A stretch of 64,000 nt of DNA from Ruminococcus flavefaciens. Its GTDB lineage: Bacteria > Bacillota > Clostridia > Oscillospirales > Ruminococcaceae. The notes below the pieces were generated by a model. That model saw nothing but the letters and a program-made list of their open reading frames with translations. It had not been told where the DNA came from and searched no databases. The DNA is taken from NCBI GenBank assembly GCA_023662725.1, contig JAMPIL010000004.1, positions 35,736 through 99,735 on the forward strand. Reading direction: 5' to 3'. The translations under genes and the position numbers were made by a program. This document shows positions 33,892 to 42,001 of this stretch, one piece after another; the first letter of the stretch is position 1, and every line of letters starts with the position of its first letter.

Positions 33892-34833
33892 TTATGCTCC
33901 GTATCTCCAAGCGGCATTGCCGTCAAGGTTGCGTGTTAAAAAATCTCTTGCTGTGGCGAATTCTTCGCCAACCATGCCAAGCCGAATCAGCCAAGTCCGC
34001 ATTGCGAATTTCGGATTTTCGGTCTGCTGTGGTTTTGGGCTTGCTGTTCTGATTTCTTTTGCCATTTCGGAAAGCGCTAAGCAAAGCTGAATCCAACTCT
34101 TGAGCTGTCCTGCGTGAAGTCCGTTTTTCTTGCCGTCGGCGGGCTTGTCGAAGTTGAAGCATCGGAACTCAATCGTGCCTTTTGTGAAAACTGCGTGGTA
34201 ATTCGTCATATGGTATCGGCTGTCGTTGTAGTGTTGATTTCGCTCATAATTCGCATTATTTGCCGTGTACCAAATGTCCGCAAGCTGTGCCATTGTTATA
34301 GGCTTTTTCTTGTTGAGCTGCTCGATGAAAGTGGGATTTACCGTTCGGCAGTAGTGGTTTATCCTGCCCTGATCGATTTTCAAAGCGTCGGCGATCAGTC
34401 TTTCATGGCTTGCCATGATGTTCGCAAGGTTTCTGAGGCTCTGCGGTGTGTGCCCATTTGCTCCGATGTGGCAATGGACGCCCGCCCCGATTCCTGCGTG
34501 GCTGATTGCTCCTGCCTTTCTGAGTCTGCGAACAAGCTCCTGCAAGGTTTCAATGTCCTCGTAGTGAAGAATCGGTGTAATCAGCTCGCACTTTTCGCTG
34601 TCGGGTCCTGCGATTGAAATATCCCTCGAAAATTTCCATTCTCTGTTCTGTGCATCCCAAGCCGACCAAGTGCAGTAGCCGTTTCGGCTTGCTGTATCTT
34701 CAAATCTGCCTGTTCCGAAGAAGTCGGCGGCGATCTTTGCCGCCTTTTCTCTGGTGATGCTGTTCATCTCGATTTCCACTCCGATGGTCTGATTTTTAAG
34801 GTTCTCAATCTGCTTTGCTGTTTTCTCGTTCAT
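33892..34833 (-). CDS. Amidoligase family protein (ATP-grasp-like)
   Basis: 313 residues. GVEIEMN (residue 18), WKFSRDISIAGPDSEKCELITPIL (about 65-90), HCHIGANGHTPQSLRN and TIEFRCFNFD follow the Amidoligase_2 pattern. These are COOH-amine ligases of the glutamine-synthetase/ATP-grasp type that make amide links in peptide tags or cell-wall-like products. The last 41 residues (NPKFAMRTWLIRLGMVG ... LDGNAAWRYG) are an extra module shared with the gene at 35259. Own promoter at 34893-34921. The 33801-33891 gap holds only short inverted repeats. Confidence 0.85.
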   Translation of the reverse strand: MNEKTAKQIENLKNQTIGVEIEMNSITREKAAKIAADFFGTGRFEDTASRNGYCTWSAWDAQNREWKFSRDISIAGPDSEKCELITPILHYEDIETLQELVRRLRKAGAISHAGIGAGVHCHIGANGHTPQSLRNLANIMASHERLIADALKIDQGRINHYCRTVNPTFIEQLNKKKPITMAQLADIWYTANNANYERNQHYNDSRYHMTNYHAVFTKGTIEFRCFNFDKPADGKKNGLHAGQLKSWIQLCLALSEMAKEIRTASPKPQQTENPKFAMRTWLIRLGMVGEEFATARDFLTRNLDGNAAWRYGA

Positions 34834-34892
34834 CGTATTTTCCTCCGTAATTTCGGTGTTTTTTGGGACTTTCCGTCCTTTCGTTGTGTTAC

Positions 34893-34921
34893 ATATTACC
34901 GCATAACGAAGGATAAAGCAA
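34893..34921 (-). promoter_or_regulatory. Promoter 4 (amidoligase)
   Basis: -35 TTGCTT (34921-34916), spacer 17, -10 TAATAT (34898-34893). Same -10 and spacing as the other cassettes but without the CCGATATT box. A hairpin TTTCGGC/GCCGAAA lies just upstream (about 34941-34962). Confidence 0.7.
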
Positions 34922-34983
34922 TACCATAGTTACACAATCTTTTCGGCTGTATTTCGCCGAAAGTCTGGTGTATTTATACACTT

Positions 34984-35012
34984 GCAATACTTGCTATTCT
35001 ATGGTATACTTG
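34984..35012 (+). promoter_or_regulatory. Antisense-oriented promoter, inverted relative of the terminase promoter
   Basis: TTGCAA (34984-34989), 17-base spacer, TATACT (35007-35012) on the plus strand, facing the 3' end of the minus-strand DUF4314 gene. About 70 bases from here resemble the minus-strand terminase promoter and leader (31677-31610), including ACAATGGA and ATTAAAAAT. No plus-strand gene follows. Confidence 0.5.
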
Positions 35013-35035
35013 GATACAATGGAGAAGGATCTCGA

Positions 35036-35275
35036 TTAAAAATTCGCTCCAATGTCGGTCAGAATTTCCACAACATCAACATTAGGAATTACCGAAAGAC
35101 TGCTGCCATTCTGCCAATGAATATGAACACTTCCGGCATCATCAACGAACTGAATTTCACCGATTGTTCCGACAGGCGGTGCAAACTTATCTTCCATTAA
35201 GATGAGACGCACCATTGTTCCTGCCGGATATTTTTCTCGGAGCACCGCAAGCTCCTTTTCATTCGGAAACCGCAT
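35036..35275 (-). CDS. DUF4314 protein
   Basis: 79 residues, MRFPNEKELAVLREKYPAGTMVRLILMED, then PPVGTIGEIQFVDDAGSVHIHWQNGSSLSVIPNVD: the small beta-barrel (SH3-like) DUF4314 family common in clostridial mobile elements. It starts 17 bases inside the preceding gene. Function unknown. Confidence 0.82.
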   Translation of the reverse strand: MRFPNEKELAVLREKYPAGTMVRLILMEDKFAPPVGTIGEIQFVDDAGSVHIHWQNGSSLSVIPNVDVVEILTDIGANF

Positions 35276-35912
35276 CGTTTACACCTCCATGTCTGAACGC
35301 TGAGCTGCCCGAAAGATTGCGAAGCAACACTTTTCTTGTCGCCTTAAATTCAGTACCTACCATGCCCAACCGAATCAAAAAGCAGCGAAATGAATACTTT
35401 GGATTATCGCTGGTATCGGGCTTGTAGTTGATTCGTTTTTGATTCCTTGCAAACTCGCAGAGCATAGAAATAAAGGTGCTGTAAGCCTCTGCATCGCCGT
35501 CCTGTTCGACCGTGAACCAAGGGAAATCCACGGTTTTTTCCGTCACCTGAAATTCTACGCTGTCGGTTTTGAACGCCGTCTTGAAAAGCTCACCCTTATT
35601 TTCAAGAATCCGTCTGACTCTGTTCAGCGTTCGCTCGTCAAGGGAATCCCTCGGCATCTGAACGGTCAACTTTGAATTGTCAGATGCCGCAGAATAGCCC
35701 ATTTGCTCCAGTTTTGACAGCAGATTCTGGACTTCTTTTTCGTCCGTGTCATCGCTGATAATCAGCGTACCGTCTTTTGTTACGGTGCAGTTGCCGATGA
35801 TGTAAGAGCAAGTCGGCATATACTGATATTCGGCAGGAATTCCGGTTATTTCGCTGATTGCCTTGACAAGCTTTTTTCGGTCTTCGCCTGTGAGATTGAA
35901 TTTGATGTTCAT
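35259..35912 (-). CDS. Virulence-associated-protein-like phage protein
   Basis: 217 residues from ATG 35912, after GGGAGGTAATCAT. The N-terminal half, FNLTGEDRKKLVKAISEITGIPAEYQYMPTCSYIIG, matches the accessory protein often labelled virulence-related in clostridial phages and conjugative elements. Its C-terminus (NPKYSFRCFLIRLGMVG ... LSGSSAFRHG) is the same module as in the amidoligase. Activity unknown. Confidence 0.7.
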   Translation of the reverse strand: MNIKFNLTGEDRKKLVKAISEITGIPAEYQYMPTCSYIIGNCTVTKDGTLIISDDTDEKEVQNLLSKLEQMGYSAASDNSKLTVQMPRDSLDERTLNRVRRILENKGELFKTAFKTDSVEFQVTEKTVDFPWFTVEQDGDAEAYSTFISMLCEFARNQKRINYKPDTSDNPKYSFRCFLIRLGMVGTEFKATRKVLLRNLSGSSAFRHGGVNDAVSE

Positions 35913-35959
35913 ATGATTACCTCCCATTTTCGCCGTCGCTGCGGCGTTTTCGTAATCAC

Positions 35960-36013
35960 ATATTAACTCTTTTTCTCACAGATAGCAAGTGTGACATATG
36001 ACGAAATATCGGG
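35960..36013 (-). promoter_or_regulatory. Promoter cassette 5
   Basis: -35 TTGCTA (35988-35983), spacer 17, -10 TAATAT (35965-35960), box GCCCGATATTTCGTCA (about 36014-35999). It serves the 35912 operon. Confidence 0.7.
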
Positions 36014-36044
36014 CAGAAATCTGTTGTTTTTCTACCTGATAACT

Positions 36045-37703
36045 TTATGTGAATTCGGTGGATAACTTAGTATCGGTTCGTTCACAATTTGCTCCAATGC
36101 TCGCAAAATAGACGATTCCGGCTAAAACAAACCACGCACACGGCATTGCGATACCGTTGCCCCACATCTTGTAGGCGGCGCTATCGGAATACGGATTTTT
36201 CAGCCATTTTTCCACCTGCTTGCGACTTTTCGGTTTAGTGGATTTTCCTATAGCCTTGCGGTGCGTTTCAAAAACATCATACCACCAGTCAATTTCTTCA
36301 TCTGTGGGATTTTCGGTTTCAAGACCATCGCACCACCAAGTTGGCATACCTTGCAGCGACGCACATTCCTGCGGTGTCAGGCGGCGAACGATATATTCGA
36401 TTTCGGCAGTGCTGTCGTTGACAGTCGGTGGGTCTTTGTAGTCGGACGCAACAAGCGTTCCGGCTTTTTCCTTTTCTGCAATTGTGTGGTGCGAACTTTT
36501 GCTCGTGGAATATTTCGGGTGGGAAACTCCGCCTGCACCAGATGCAACAATGGTCGGTGATTTTTCTTCCTCAATCTGAAAGCTGAATTTTGCCTTGTAA
36601 CCCTGATTCATCGCAGGTCTGCCGATGCCGTAGGAAACAGCGTGATTTTCTGTGCAGTTTAAGGTGTACATTGTATCGGCTTCTTTGTAGCCGTCACCGT
36701 GATGTGATGGACGTGACCCGTTGCCCTCAATTACAACCATTCCGCCCTGATTTTTGCATGGCGACTGATTGCTTGTATCAATTGTCCGAGCGGTGTCAGC
36801 CTTGTAAAATCCGCTGTTGGGATTGTCGGACATCATGGAATTGCTGTGTTTCGAGCAGATTCCAAATGCCTGTTTTTCCACCACAAACGGCTGATTGTTG
36901 CCGCCTGTTCCATATGATGCGGATACAGTCTGAGCAACTTCAATCGGGCCTGTATATCTCGTATCCTGCGAATGATTTTCAAACATCAGCCCTGTGCCTG
37001 ACGCTCCAGAGCCATTTTCAGCACTTCGGGAAGCTGCTTGCCACGCTCTGAAGCTCTCCGCAGAATACCCTGACACGCCTTCGGACTCAAATAATATTTG
37101 CCCGGCACGTTGACCTGTAAAATCGATGACAGCATACAGGCGGAGCCTTCGCTGTGGGACACCCCAGTATTGGGCGTCGAGGCACCTATAGGCGACAGAG
37201 AAATGATCTCCCATGATGCATCCTGCCTTCTGCCATTTGTCAGGTCGAGGTACAGTAATTGATTCGTCTGCAATTTTGCAGAACTCTTCAAGGACTTTTC
37301 TGAAATCCTCGCCTGAATTGCTTGAAAAAATGCCTCCGACGTTTTCAAATACTCCGAATTTGGGATATTCTCCATTCGTTGCACACCTCATTTCTTTAAT
37401 GATTCTGATTGCCTGAAAAAACAGTCCCGACCGTGCGGCGTTCAATCCTTCGCGCTTGCCTGCGATACTGACGTCGGTGCAGGGACTGCCGAATGTAATG
37501 ATGTCCACCAGTTCAATATCCGCACCGTTAATCTGTGAAATATCGCCATAATGCTTTACCTGCGGCAGCCTTTTGGTCGTTACTCTGATACAGAAAGGTT
37601 CAATTTCTGAACTCCATTTCGGTTCAATGCCTGCAAGAATTCCGGCAAGTTCAAAACCGCCTGAACCTGAAAACAGACTGCCGAGAGTGAGTTTATTATT
37701 CAT
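36045..37703 (-). CDS. DNA (cytosine-5) methyltransferase
   Basis: 552 residues. Motif I LGSLFSGSGGFELAG at residue 7, motif IV GSPCTDVSIAGKREGL with the catalytic Cys (about 75), motif VI FENVGGIF, motif VIII VPQRRLRLYAVIDF, a long variable region (about 225-430) and motifs IX-X RRLTPQECASLQGMP and YKMWGNGIAMPCAW. It would make 5-methylcytosine on phage or host DNA, probably to evade restriction; no cognate nuclease adjoins it. It overlaps the PAPS-reductase gene by eight bases. Confidence 0.92.
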   Translation of the reverse strand: MNNKLTLGSLFSGSGGFELAGILAGIEPKWSSEIEPFCIRVTTKRLPQVKHYGDISQINGADIELVDIITFGSPCTDVSIAGKREGLNAARSGLFFQAIRIIKEMRCATNGEYPKFGVFENVGGIFSSNSGEDFRKVLEEFCKIADESITVPRPDKWQKAGCIMGDHFSVAYRCLDAQYWGVPQRRLRLYAVIDFTGQRAGQILFESEGVSGYSAESFRAWQAASRSAENGSGASGTGLMFENHSQDTRYTGPIEVAQTVSASYGTGGNNQPFVVEKQAFGICSKHSNSMMSDNPNSGFYKADTARTIDTSNQSPCKNQGGMVVIEGNGSRPSHHGDGYKEADTMYTLNCTENHAVSYGIGRPAMNQGYKAKFSFQIEEEKSPTIVASGAGGVSHPKYSTSKSSHHTIAEKEKAGTLVASDYKDPPTVNDSTAEIEYIVRRLTPQECASLQGMPTWWCDGLETENPTDEEIDWWYDVFETHRKAIGKSTKPKSRKQVEKWLKNPYSDSAAYKMWGNGIAMPCAWFVLAGIVYFASIGANCERTDTKLSTEFT

Positions 37704-38511
37704 TTTCGGATTTCAACCTCTCTTTCAGTGCCGTAAAAAACGCCTTGTTTCTGACTGAAATACCTTTTGCAAGGCATTCATTTTCAAAAGCAAAGCGTAT
37801 TTCGAGTTCTTTTACGGAGTAATCCGCACGGTATTTTTGCCATGTCATTTCATCATATCGGCGAAGTTTTGCCCATAAATCAGGATAAAACTCCCACAGT
37901 TTCCGCAGCTCCGACAAGGATTGCAGAGGGCAGAGCCAGCAGCTTACACGCTTGAATCTATCATACAAGCCGTTCCAGTCAAAACCACGCTCTTTGCAGT
38001 ATTGCAGGCAGTCGGCTTCTGTCATATTCCATTCCACAAGCGGGTGGATGCACTCGGAACGCTGATTGTTTTTTCGTTCCAAGCGATACTGTTCATCAGC
38101 CGCAATGCCGACATACTGGCGAATATCATATTTTTCTCGCAGACTGCGGAGAAACTGCTCTCTCGGTTGATCTTTCAAACGATTTGTACACCACCGCATT
38201 TTCGGACCCATCCAGCCATAGCCGTTGTAATCCTTACCGAATAAGGCACGAAACTTTTCAGGATTTCCACGCTTTATTTGGGATTCGGAAAAATAATAAT
38301 CAAAGCTGTGTTCTGCCTTGATTCTTGTTATTGATCTGCCGATGTACTTTTCCAGTTTCTCCAGATGTGCATACATATCGGGGAATTCAAGTCCCGTATC
38401 GCAGAACAGAATCATATCAACCGGACGATTTTCTTCAAGCAATCGGAGCAGCATAGCTGTGGAATCCTTTCCTCCGGACAGGGAACATATGAAAAAAGGC
38501 GTTCTATTCAC
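37696..38511 (-). CDS. PP-loop PAPS-reductase family protein
   Basis: 271 residues. PP-loop SLSGGKDSTAML at residue 9, then LFCDTGLEFPDMYAHL, KMRWCTNRLK and a CWLCPLQSL pair: phosphoadenosine-phosphosulfate reductase/DndC-like ATP pyrophosphatase fold. Phages often carry one beside methylases; a nucleic-acid or thiol modification role is possible, but no Dnd partners (dndB, dndD, dndE) are near. It overlaps genes on both sides by eight bases, in an operon with two methylases. Confidence 0.85.
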   Translation of the reverse strand: MNRTPFFICSLSGGKDSTAMLLRLLEENRPVDMILFCDTGLEFPDMYAHLEKLEKYIGRSITRIKAEHSFDYYFSESQIKRGNPEKFRALFGKDYNGYGWMGPKMRWCTNRLKDQPREQFLRSLREKYDIRQYVGIAADEQYRLERKNNQRSECIHPLVEWNMTEADCLQYCKERGFDWNGLYDRFKRVSCWLCPLQSLSELRKLWEFYPDLWAKLRRYDEMTWQKYRADYSVKELEIRFAFENECLAKGISVRNKAFFTALKERLKSENE

Positions 38512-39760
38512 GCTGTTCCACCTCTTTCACCAGTTCCGAATATGGTATCTGTTTACCGTCACGAATGACAAATACACCGTCAGAGTTTCCGGTATCTTCA
38601 ACATATCGGCGAAGAATAACGGACGCATATTTTTCGTCAAGCTCCATTGTATAACAAATGCGGTTCATCTGTTCACAAGCCATAAGAGTCGAGCCGCTGC
38701 CACCGAATGTATCAATTACCACAGCATTTTCCTGCGTGGAGTTGCCAATAGGATAGCTGAGAAGGTCAAGCGGCTTTGAAGTAGGATGATTTGCATTTCG
38801 TTTCGGTTTGTCGAAATTCCAGATAGTAGTCTGTTTGCGGTCGGAGTACCAAGGGTGTTTACCATTCTGCATAAAGCCATAAAGTACAGGTTCATGCTGC
38901 CACTGATAATCGGAGCGTCCAAGAACAAGACTGTCCTTTACCCAGATACAGCAACCGGCAAGATGAAATCCCGCATCTACAAAAGCTCTGCGGAAATTCA
39001 GACCCTCAGTATCTGCATGGAAAACATATGCCGCACCACCCTTTTCAAGGTGGTCAGCCATACATTTGAAAGCAGAAAGAAGAAATGTATAAAATTCTTC
39101 GTTCTTCATGCTGTCATTCTGAATGGTAAGCCCGCTGGAGCTTTTGAAAGATACACCATACGGCGGATCTGTCAAAATGAGATTAGCCTTTGTATCTCCC
39201 ATAAGGGCAGATACATCTTCGGCAGATGTTGCATCACCGCACATAAGCTTGTGTCTGCCGACTGTCCAGATATCGCCGCGTTGTACGAATGCAGCTTTTT
39301 CAAGAGCTGATGTCAAGTCAAAATCATCGTCTTTTACATCATCAACGTTTGTATCAAAAAGGTCGGCGATTTCTTTTTCATCGAATCCGGTAAGACCGAG
39401 GTCAAAGCCGAGGTTCTGAAGTTCTTCCATTTCCACGGCAAGCAGCTCATCGTCCCAGCCTGCGTCCAAAGCGGAGCGATTATCGTTGAGAATATACGCA
39501 CGTTTCTGAGCTTCTGTCAGGTGATCGACGTATACGCAGGGAATCTCTGTAATCCCTTCCTCTCTTGCCGCAGCCACACGTCCGTGACCTGCAAGAATAG
39601 TGAATTTTTTGTCGATGATAACAGGATTGACAAATCCAAATTCACGGAGAGAAGAGCGTAATTTCAGAATCTGTTCCTTGCTGTGCGTACGGGCATTATT
39701 TGCATAAGGCACGAGCTTGTCGATATTCACAAGCTGAAATTCTGTGGTTGTTTTCATCAT
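38504..39760 (-). CDS. ParB-domain DNA adenine/cytosine N-methyltransferase
   Basis: 418 residues; starts ATGATG after AGGAGG. A ParB/Srx nuclease-like domain (about 8-100: VNIDKLVPYANNARTHSKEQI, GHGRVAAAREEG) is fused to a beta-type N-methylase with LILTDPPYGVSF (about 200) and DTFGGSGSTLMACEQ (about 365). DPPY suggests N6-adenine. Such fusions are typical of phage packaging regions and may mark DNA around pac or cos or block restriction. Confidence 0.9.
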   Translation of the reverse strand: MMKTTTEFQLVNIDKLVPYANNARTHSKEQILKLRSSLREFGFVNPVIIDKKFTILAGHGRVAAAREEGITEIPCVYVDHLTEAQKRAYILNDNRSALDAGWDDELLAVEMEELQNLGFDLGLTGFDEKEIADLFDTNVDDVKDDDFDLTSALEKAAFVQRGDIWTVGRHKLMCGDATSAEDVSALMGDTKANLILTDPPYGVSFKSSSGLTIQNDSMKNEEFYTFLLSAFKCMADHLEKGGAAYVFHADTEGLNFRRAFVDAGFHLAGCCIWVKDSLVLGRSDYQWQHEPVLYGFMQNGKHPWYSDRKQTTIWNFDKPKRNANHPTSKPLDLLSYPIGNSTQENAVVIDTFGGSGSTLMACEQMNRICYTMELDEKYASVILRRYVEDTGNSDGVFVIRDGKQIPYSELVKEVEQRE

Positions 39761-39918
39761 CCAGCCCTCCTGTGAAGAATTCTTTGCAGTCCCTTGCGAG
39801 CGTCCATAACTTTTCCGTTCGCCGCTTGTCCCTTGAGTGTGCGGTACTGCTGTTTTGTGAGATGCTGACGGCTGTTCTTCAAGTCACGCCAGAATTGTGT
39901 GTCGGTGTTTGATTTCAT
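39757..39918 (-). CDS. Small basic phage protein
   Basis: 53 residues, MKSNTDTQFWRDLKNSRQHL ... GLQRILHRRAG, net basic and helical. GTGAGG precedes the ATG closely and its stop overlaps the next ATG (ATGATG). Proteins with this KQQYRTLKGQA pattern commonly accompany HNH/terminase genes in clostridial phages; role unknown. Confidence 0.65.
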   Translation of the reverse strand: MKSNTDTQFWRDLKNSRQHLTKQQYRTLKGQAANGKVMDARKGLQRILHRRAG

Positions 39919-39926
39919 AAATTTCC

Positions 39927-40487
39927 TCACTTCCTGCTGCTTAACAGCTGCTCCATTAAATCGTCCTGCGGAGAACCGTCAAATTTGGTGGTGCAGTTCT
40001 GCTTCACGATGTCAAAAATCTCATACCAAAGCAGATTCGCCTGTTTCTGAAACGTCTGACTCATCTGCACGAATGGTGAAGCAATGACACCACCCGTAGT
40101 CGGATGCTTTCCCAGTAGTCCATAGGAACTGAGTGCCTCTTCACACTGGATAAATCGTGCAAACGCCTGAGAATAGCTTTCCAGCAGACGTTTATTGACC
40201 AGCTTTTCGCAGCCACGATTTTTCAGCCATAGCCATGTTTCTTTGTAAATTTCATCCGCACCGAGCGGCTTTCCGTTCTTCTGATGTGCCGACAGATATT
40301 CGCTTGGCGACGGCATATCCGCACCAATCAAATCGGCTGCATCATCGAGATTGTCTGCTTCCAGTTCCGGAGTATGAAATTCAATAATATCGGCATCCTT
40401 ACCGTCAGCAATTTTATCAGCGAGTGCCTTTGGCTTATCTCCTGCACGAACACGTCTGCCGCCACGATTTGTACCGTCTTTCGCCAT
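39927..40487 (-). CDS. terS: Small terminase subunit (P27-like)
   Basis: 186 residues. Basic N-terminus MAKDGTNRGGRRVRAGDKPKAL followed by YKETWLWLKNRGCEKLVNKRLLESYSQAFARFIQCEE and TTGGVIASPFVQMSQTFQKQANLLWYEI, the phage_P27/Terminase_4 pattern. It recognises the packaging site. Unlike in most siphoviruses it is not next to terL; three DNA-modification genes and the accessory block lie between. Confidence 0.88.
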   Translation of the reverse strand: MAKDGTNRGGRRVRAGDKPKALADKIADGKDADIIEFHTPELEADNLDDAADLIGADMPSPSEYLSAHQKNGKPLGADEIYKETWLWLKNRGCEKLVNKRLLESYSQAFARFIQCEEALSSYGLLGKHPTTGGVIASPFVQMSQTFQKQANLLWYEIFDIVKQNCTTKFDGSPQDDLMEQLLSSRK

Positions 40488-40518
40488 ATTGTTTCACCTG
40501 CCTTTAGGTATAAAAATA

Positions 40519-40532
40519 GCCGAAACTTCGGC
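40519..40532 (-). terminator. Short hairpin between HNH and terS
   Basis: GCCGAA-gt-TTCGGC with TATTTTTAT following on the minus strand; a weak terminator. The remaining 40533-40653 holds no gene. Confidence 0.45.
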
Positions 40533-40653
40533 AGTTTCGACTTGTAATAATATTTAAGGGGTTAATAGGGCGTTTGAACCCTGATTTTTGTGTGTTTGAG
40601 GGCGCACCGGTAGATTTCTTGCATATTTTTAGGGATTTTCTTACCCCCGGCGG

Positions 40654-41004
40654 TCAGTAGGTGTACTCAGGATTCTTATCCTCGGTCCATGTTTTCTTAT
40701 CGTGGCAGGGCTTACAGAGTGCCTGAAAATTACTCTCGCTCCACATAAGCTCTGGACGGTTTCTGTGTGGGACTATATGGTCAACCACAGTTGCTTTAAC
40801 ATATCTGCCCTCACGCATACACATCACACACAATGGATGCTTACGGAGATATGCCGCACGGACTTTTCTCCACTTGCTGTTGTAACCTCGGCTTTCTGCC
40901 GAAGGTCTGTCAGGGTACAAGGGTTTGTGTTCTTCGCAGTACTTACCCTCGGTCAGATTCGGACAGCCGGGGTGGGTGCAAGGTTTCTTTGTTTTTCTTG
41001 GCAT
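40654..41004 (-). CDS. HNH endonuclease
   Basis: 116 residues from ATG 41004 (GGAGATG upstream). Zinc-binding pairs (CTHPGCPN, CEEH, CVMC ... CKPCH), then VDHIVPHRNRPELMWSESNFQALCKPCHDKKT, the HNH core. Such nucleases next to terminase genes assist genome cleavage during packaging. Confidence 0.92.
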   Translation of the reverse strand: MPRKTKKPCTHPGCPNLTEGKYCEEHKPLYPDRPSAESRGYNSKWRKVRAAYLRKHPLCVMCMREGRYVKATVVDHIVPHRNRPELMWSESNFQALCKPCHDKKTWTEDKNPEYTY

Positions 41005-41021
41005 AAAATCATCTCCAATAC

Positions 41022-41056
41022 AAAAACCGCAGGCACTATTGCACCTACGGTTTTTA
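41022..41056 (-). terminator. Terminator upstream of the HNH gene
   Basis: AAAACCG(T)AGG...CC(T/G)CGGTTTTT imperfect stem with a T-run on the minus strand. It closes the early operon ahead of the packaging genes. Confidence 0.65.
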
Positions 41057-41138
41057 TCCATATCTTTCTATTATACAGTTTATCACTTTTTGCTGTGCAA
41101 GTCAATACTTTTCGCAAAAGTCTGCACGGATTGCACAC

Positions 41139-41552
41139 TTATTTTTTCATAATCTCCTCCAAAACTGCAACAGCCTTGTCTTTGATGTTATAGATTGTTC
41201 TTCGGGAACAGTGAAGTTTCTTGGCGATAGCAGTAGGACGTTCGTGATGAAAGTACATACACTCAATAACGGTACGCTCTTCCAGCGGAAGTTTCTTGAC
41301 AGCTTCAACAAGCGCAGCTTTTGTATCAGCATATCTGTCAATATCAGCATTGATTTCCAGCTGTAAATCAACGACTTTTGCAACGATAACGCCAATCTTG
41401 TCAGGCACATAAGAAGATGATTTCGGCATACCATCACTTACAGGTGCGGAAATTGATGTTGCCATTTCTCGAAGATGACGTTCCTGCTCCAGTTTGGAAT
41501 CAATGAGAGCATCAAGACAACGGATTTTTTCAAGAGTTTCGATTACTGTCAT
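41139..41552 (-). CDS. Sigma-like late regulator (DUF1492/ArpU type)
   Basis: 137 residues. An N-terminal coiled-coil region is followed by a sigma-70 region-4 helix-turn-helix at the end (LPLEERTVIECMYFHHERPTAIAKKLHCSRRTIYNIKDKAVAVL). The position at the end of the early genes, before terminase, is where late-transcription activators of this type normally lie; it may act at the promoter at 31.65 kb. It overlaps the previous gene by 23 bases. Confidence 0.8.
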   Translation of the reverse strand: MTVIETLEKIRCLDALIDSKLEQERHLREMATSISAPVSDGMPKSSSYVPDKIGVIVAKVVDLQLEINADIDRYADTKAALVEAVKKLPLEERTVIECMYFHHERPTAIAKKLHCSRRTIYNIKDKAVAVLEEIMKK

Positions 41553-41979
41553 ATGTATCTCCTTTCATCGTTTCGGTGATTTTGCGTTCCTGCAGTTTTG
41601 CAAAAGTTGGCTCACCAGTCATAAGTGAGACTGCTTTGCAGGCAAGCAGTGCTATTTCTGTAATGTCATTTGATTTCTGTATCGCCGTACATATCATTTC
41701 CGACTGCCTGATATTTTCCTGATAATGGCGATAAACTTCGAGCCTGTTTTTATGCTCCTGCAAATCCTCGTGATAATGACAGAGCAGGACAGATTTCTGT
41801 TTTTCGGCATCGGATTTAGCAAGCCCCTCAAACTTAAAAGCGTAGTAGATTTTCCTGAGCTCCGAAAAATACTTATATTCAGCGGGTGGAAAATCAGAAA
41901 CATCAATTGTACCGTCATAAACCTGACGTTCGAGTTTGCAAAAAGTATCTATGTCCTTGAAATTGATAACGGTTTTCAT
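41530..41979 (-). CDS. Hypothetical helical phage protein
   Basis: 149 residues, MKTVINFKDIDTFCKLERQV ... Mostly helical, charged, with no recognised domain. ATG after GGAGG, read together with the sigma-like gene. Function unknown. Confidence 0.7.
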   Translation of the reverse strand: MKTVINFKDIDTFCKLERQVYDGTIDVSDFPPAEYKYFSELRKIYYAFKFEGLAKSDAEKQKSVLLCHYHEDLQEHKNRLEVYRHYQENIRQSEMICTAIQKSNDITEIALLACKAVSLMTGEPTFAKLQERKITETMKGDTYDSNRNS

Positions 41980-42001
41980 TTTACCTCCTTGTGGAATTAT
42001 A

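Noticed and set aside
37696-38511. DNA phosphorothioation (Dnd) system
   Set aside because: Only a PP-loop DndC/CysH-like protein is present; the DndA, B, D and E partners are missing nearby.
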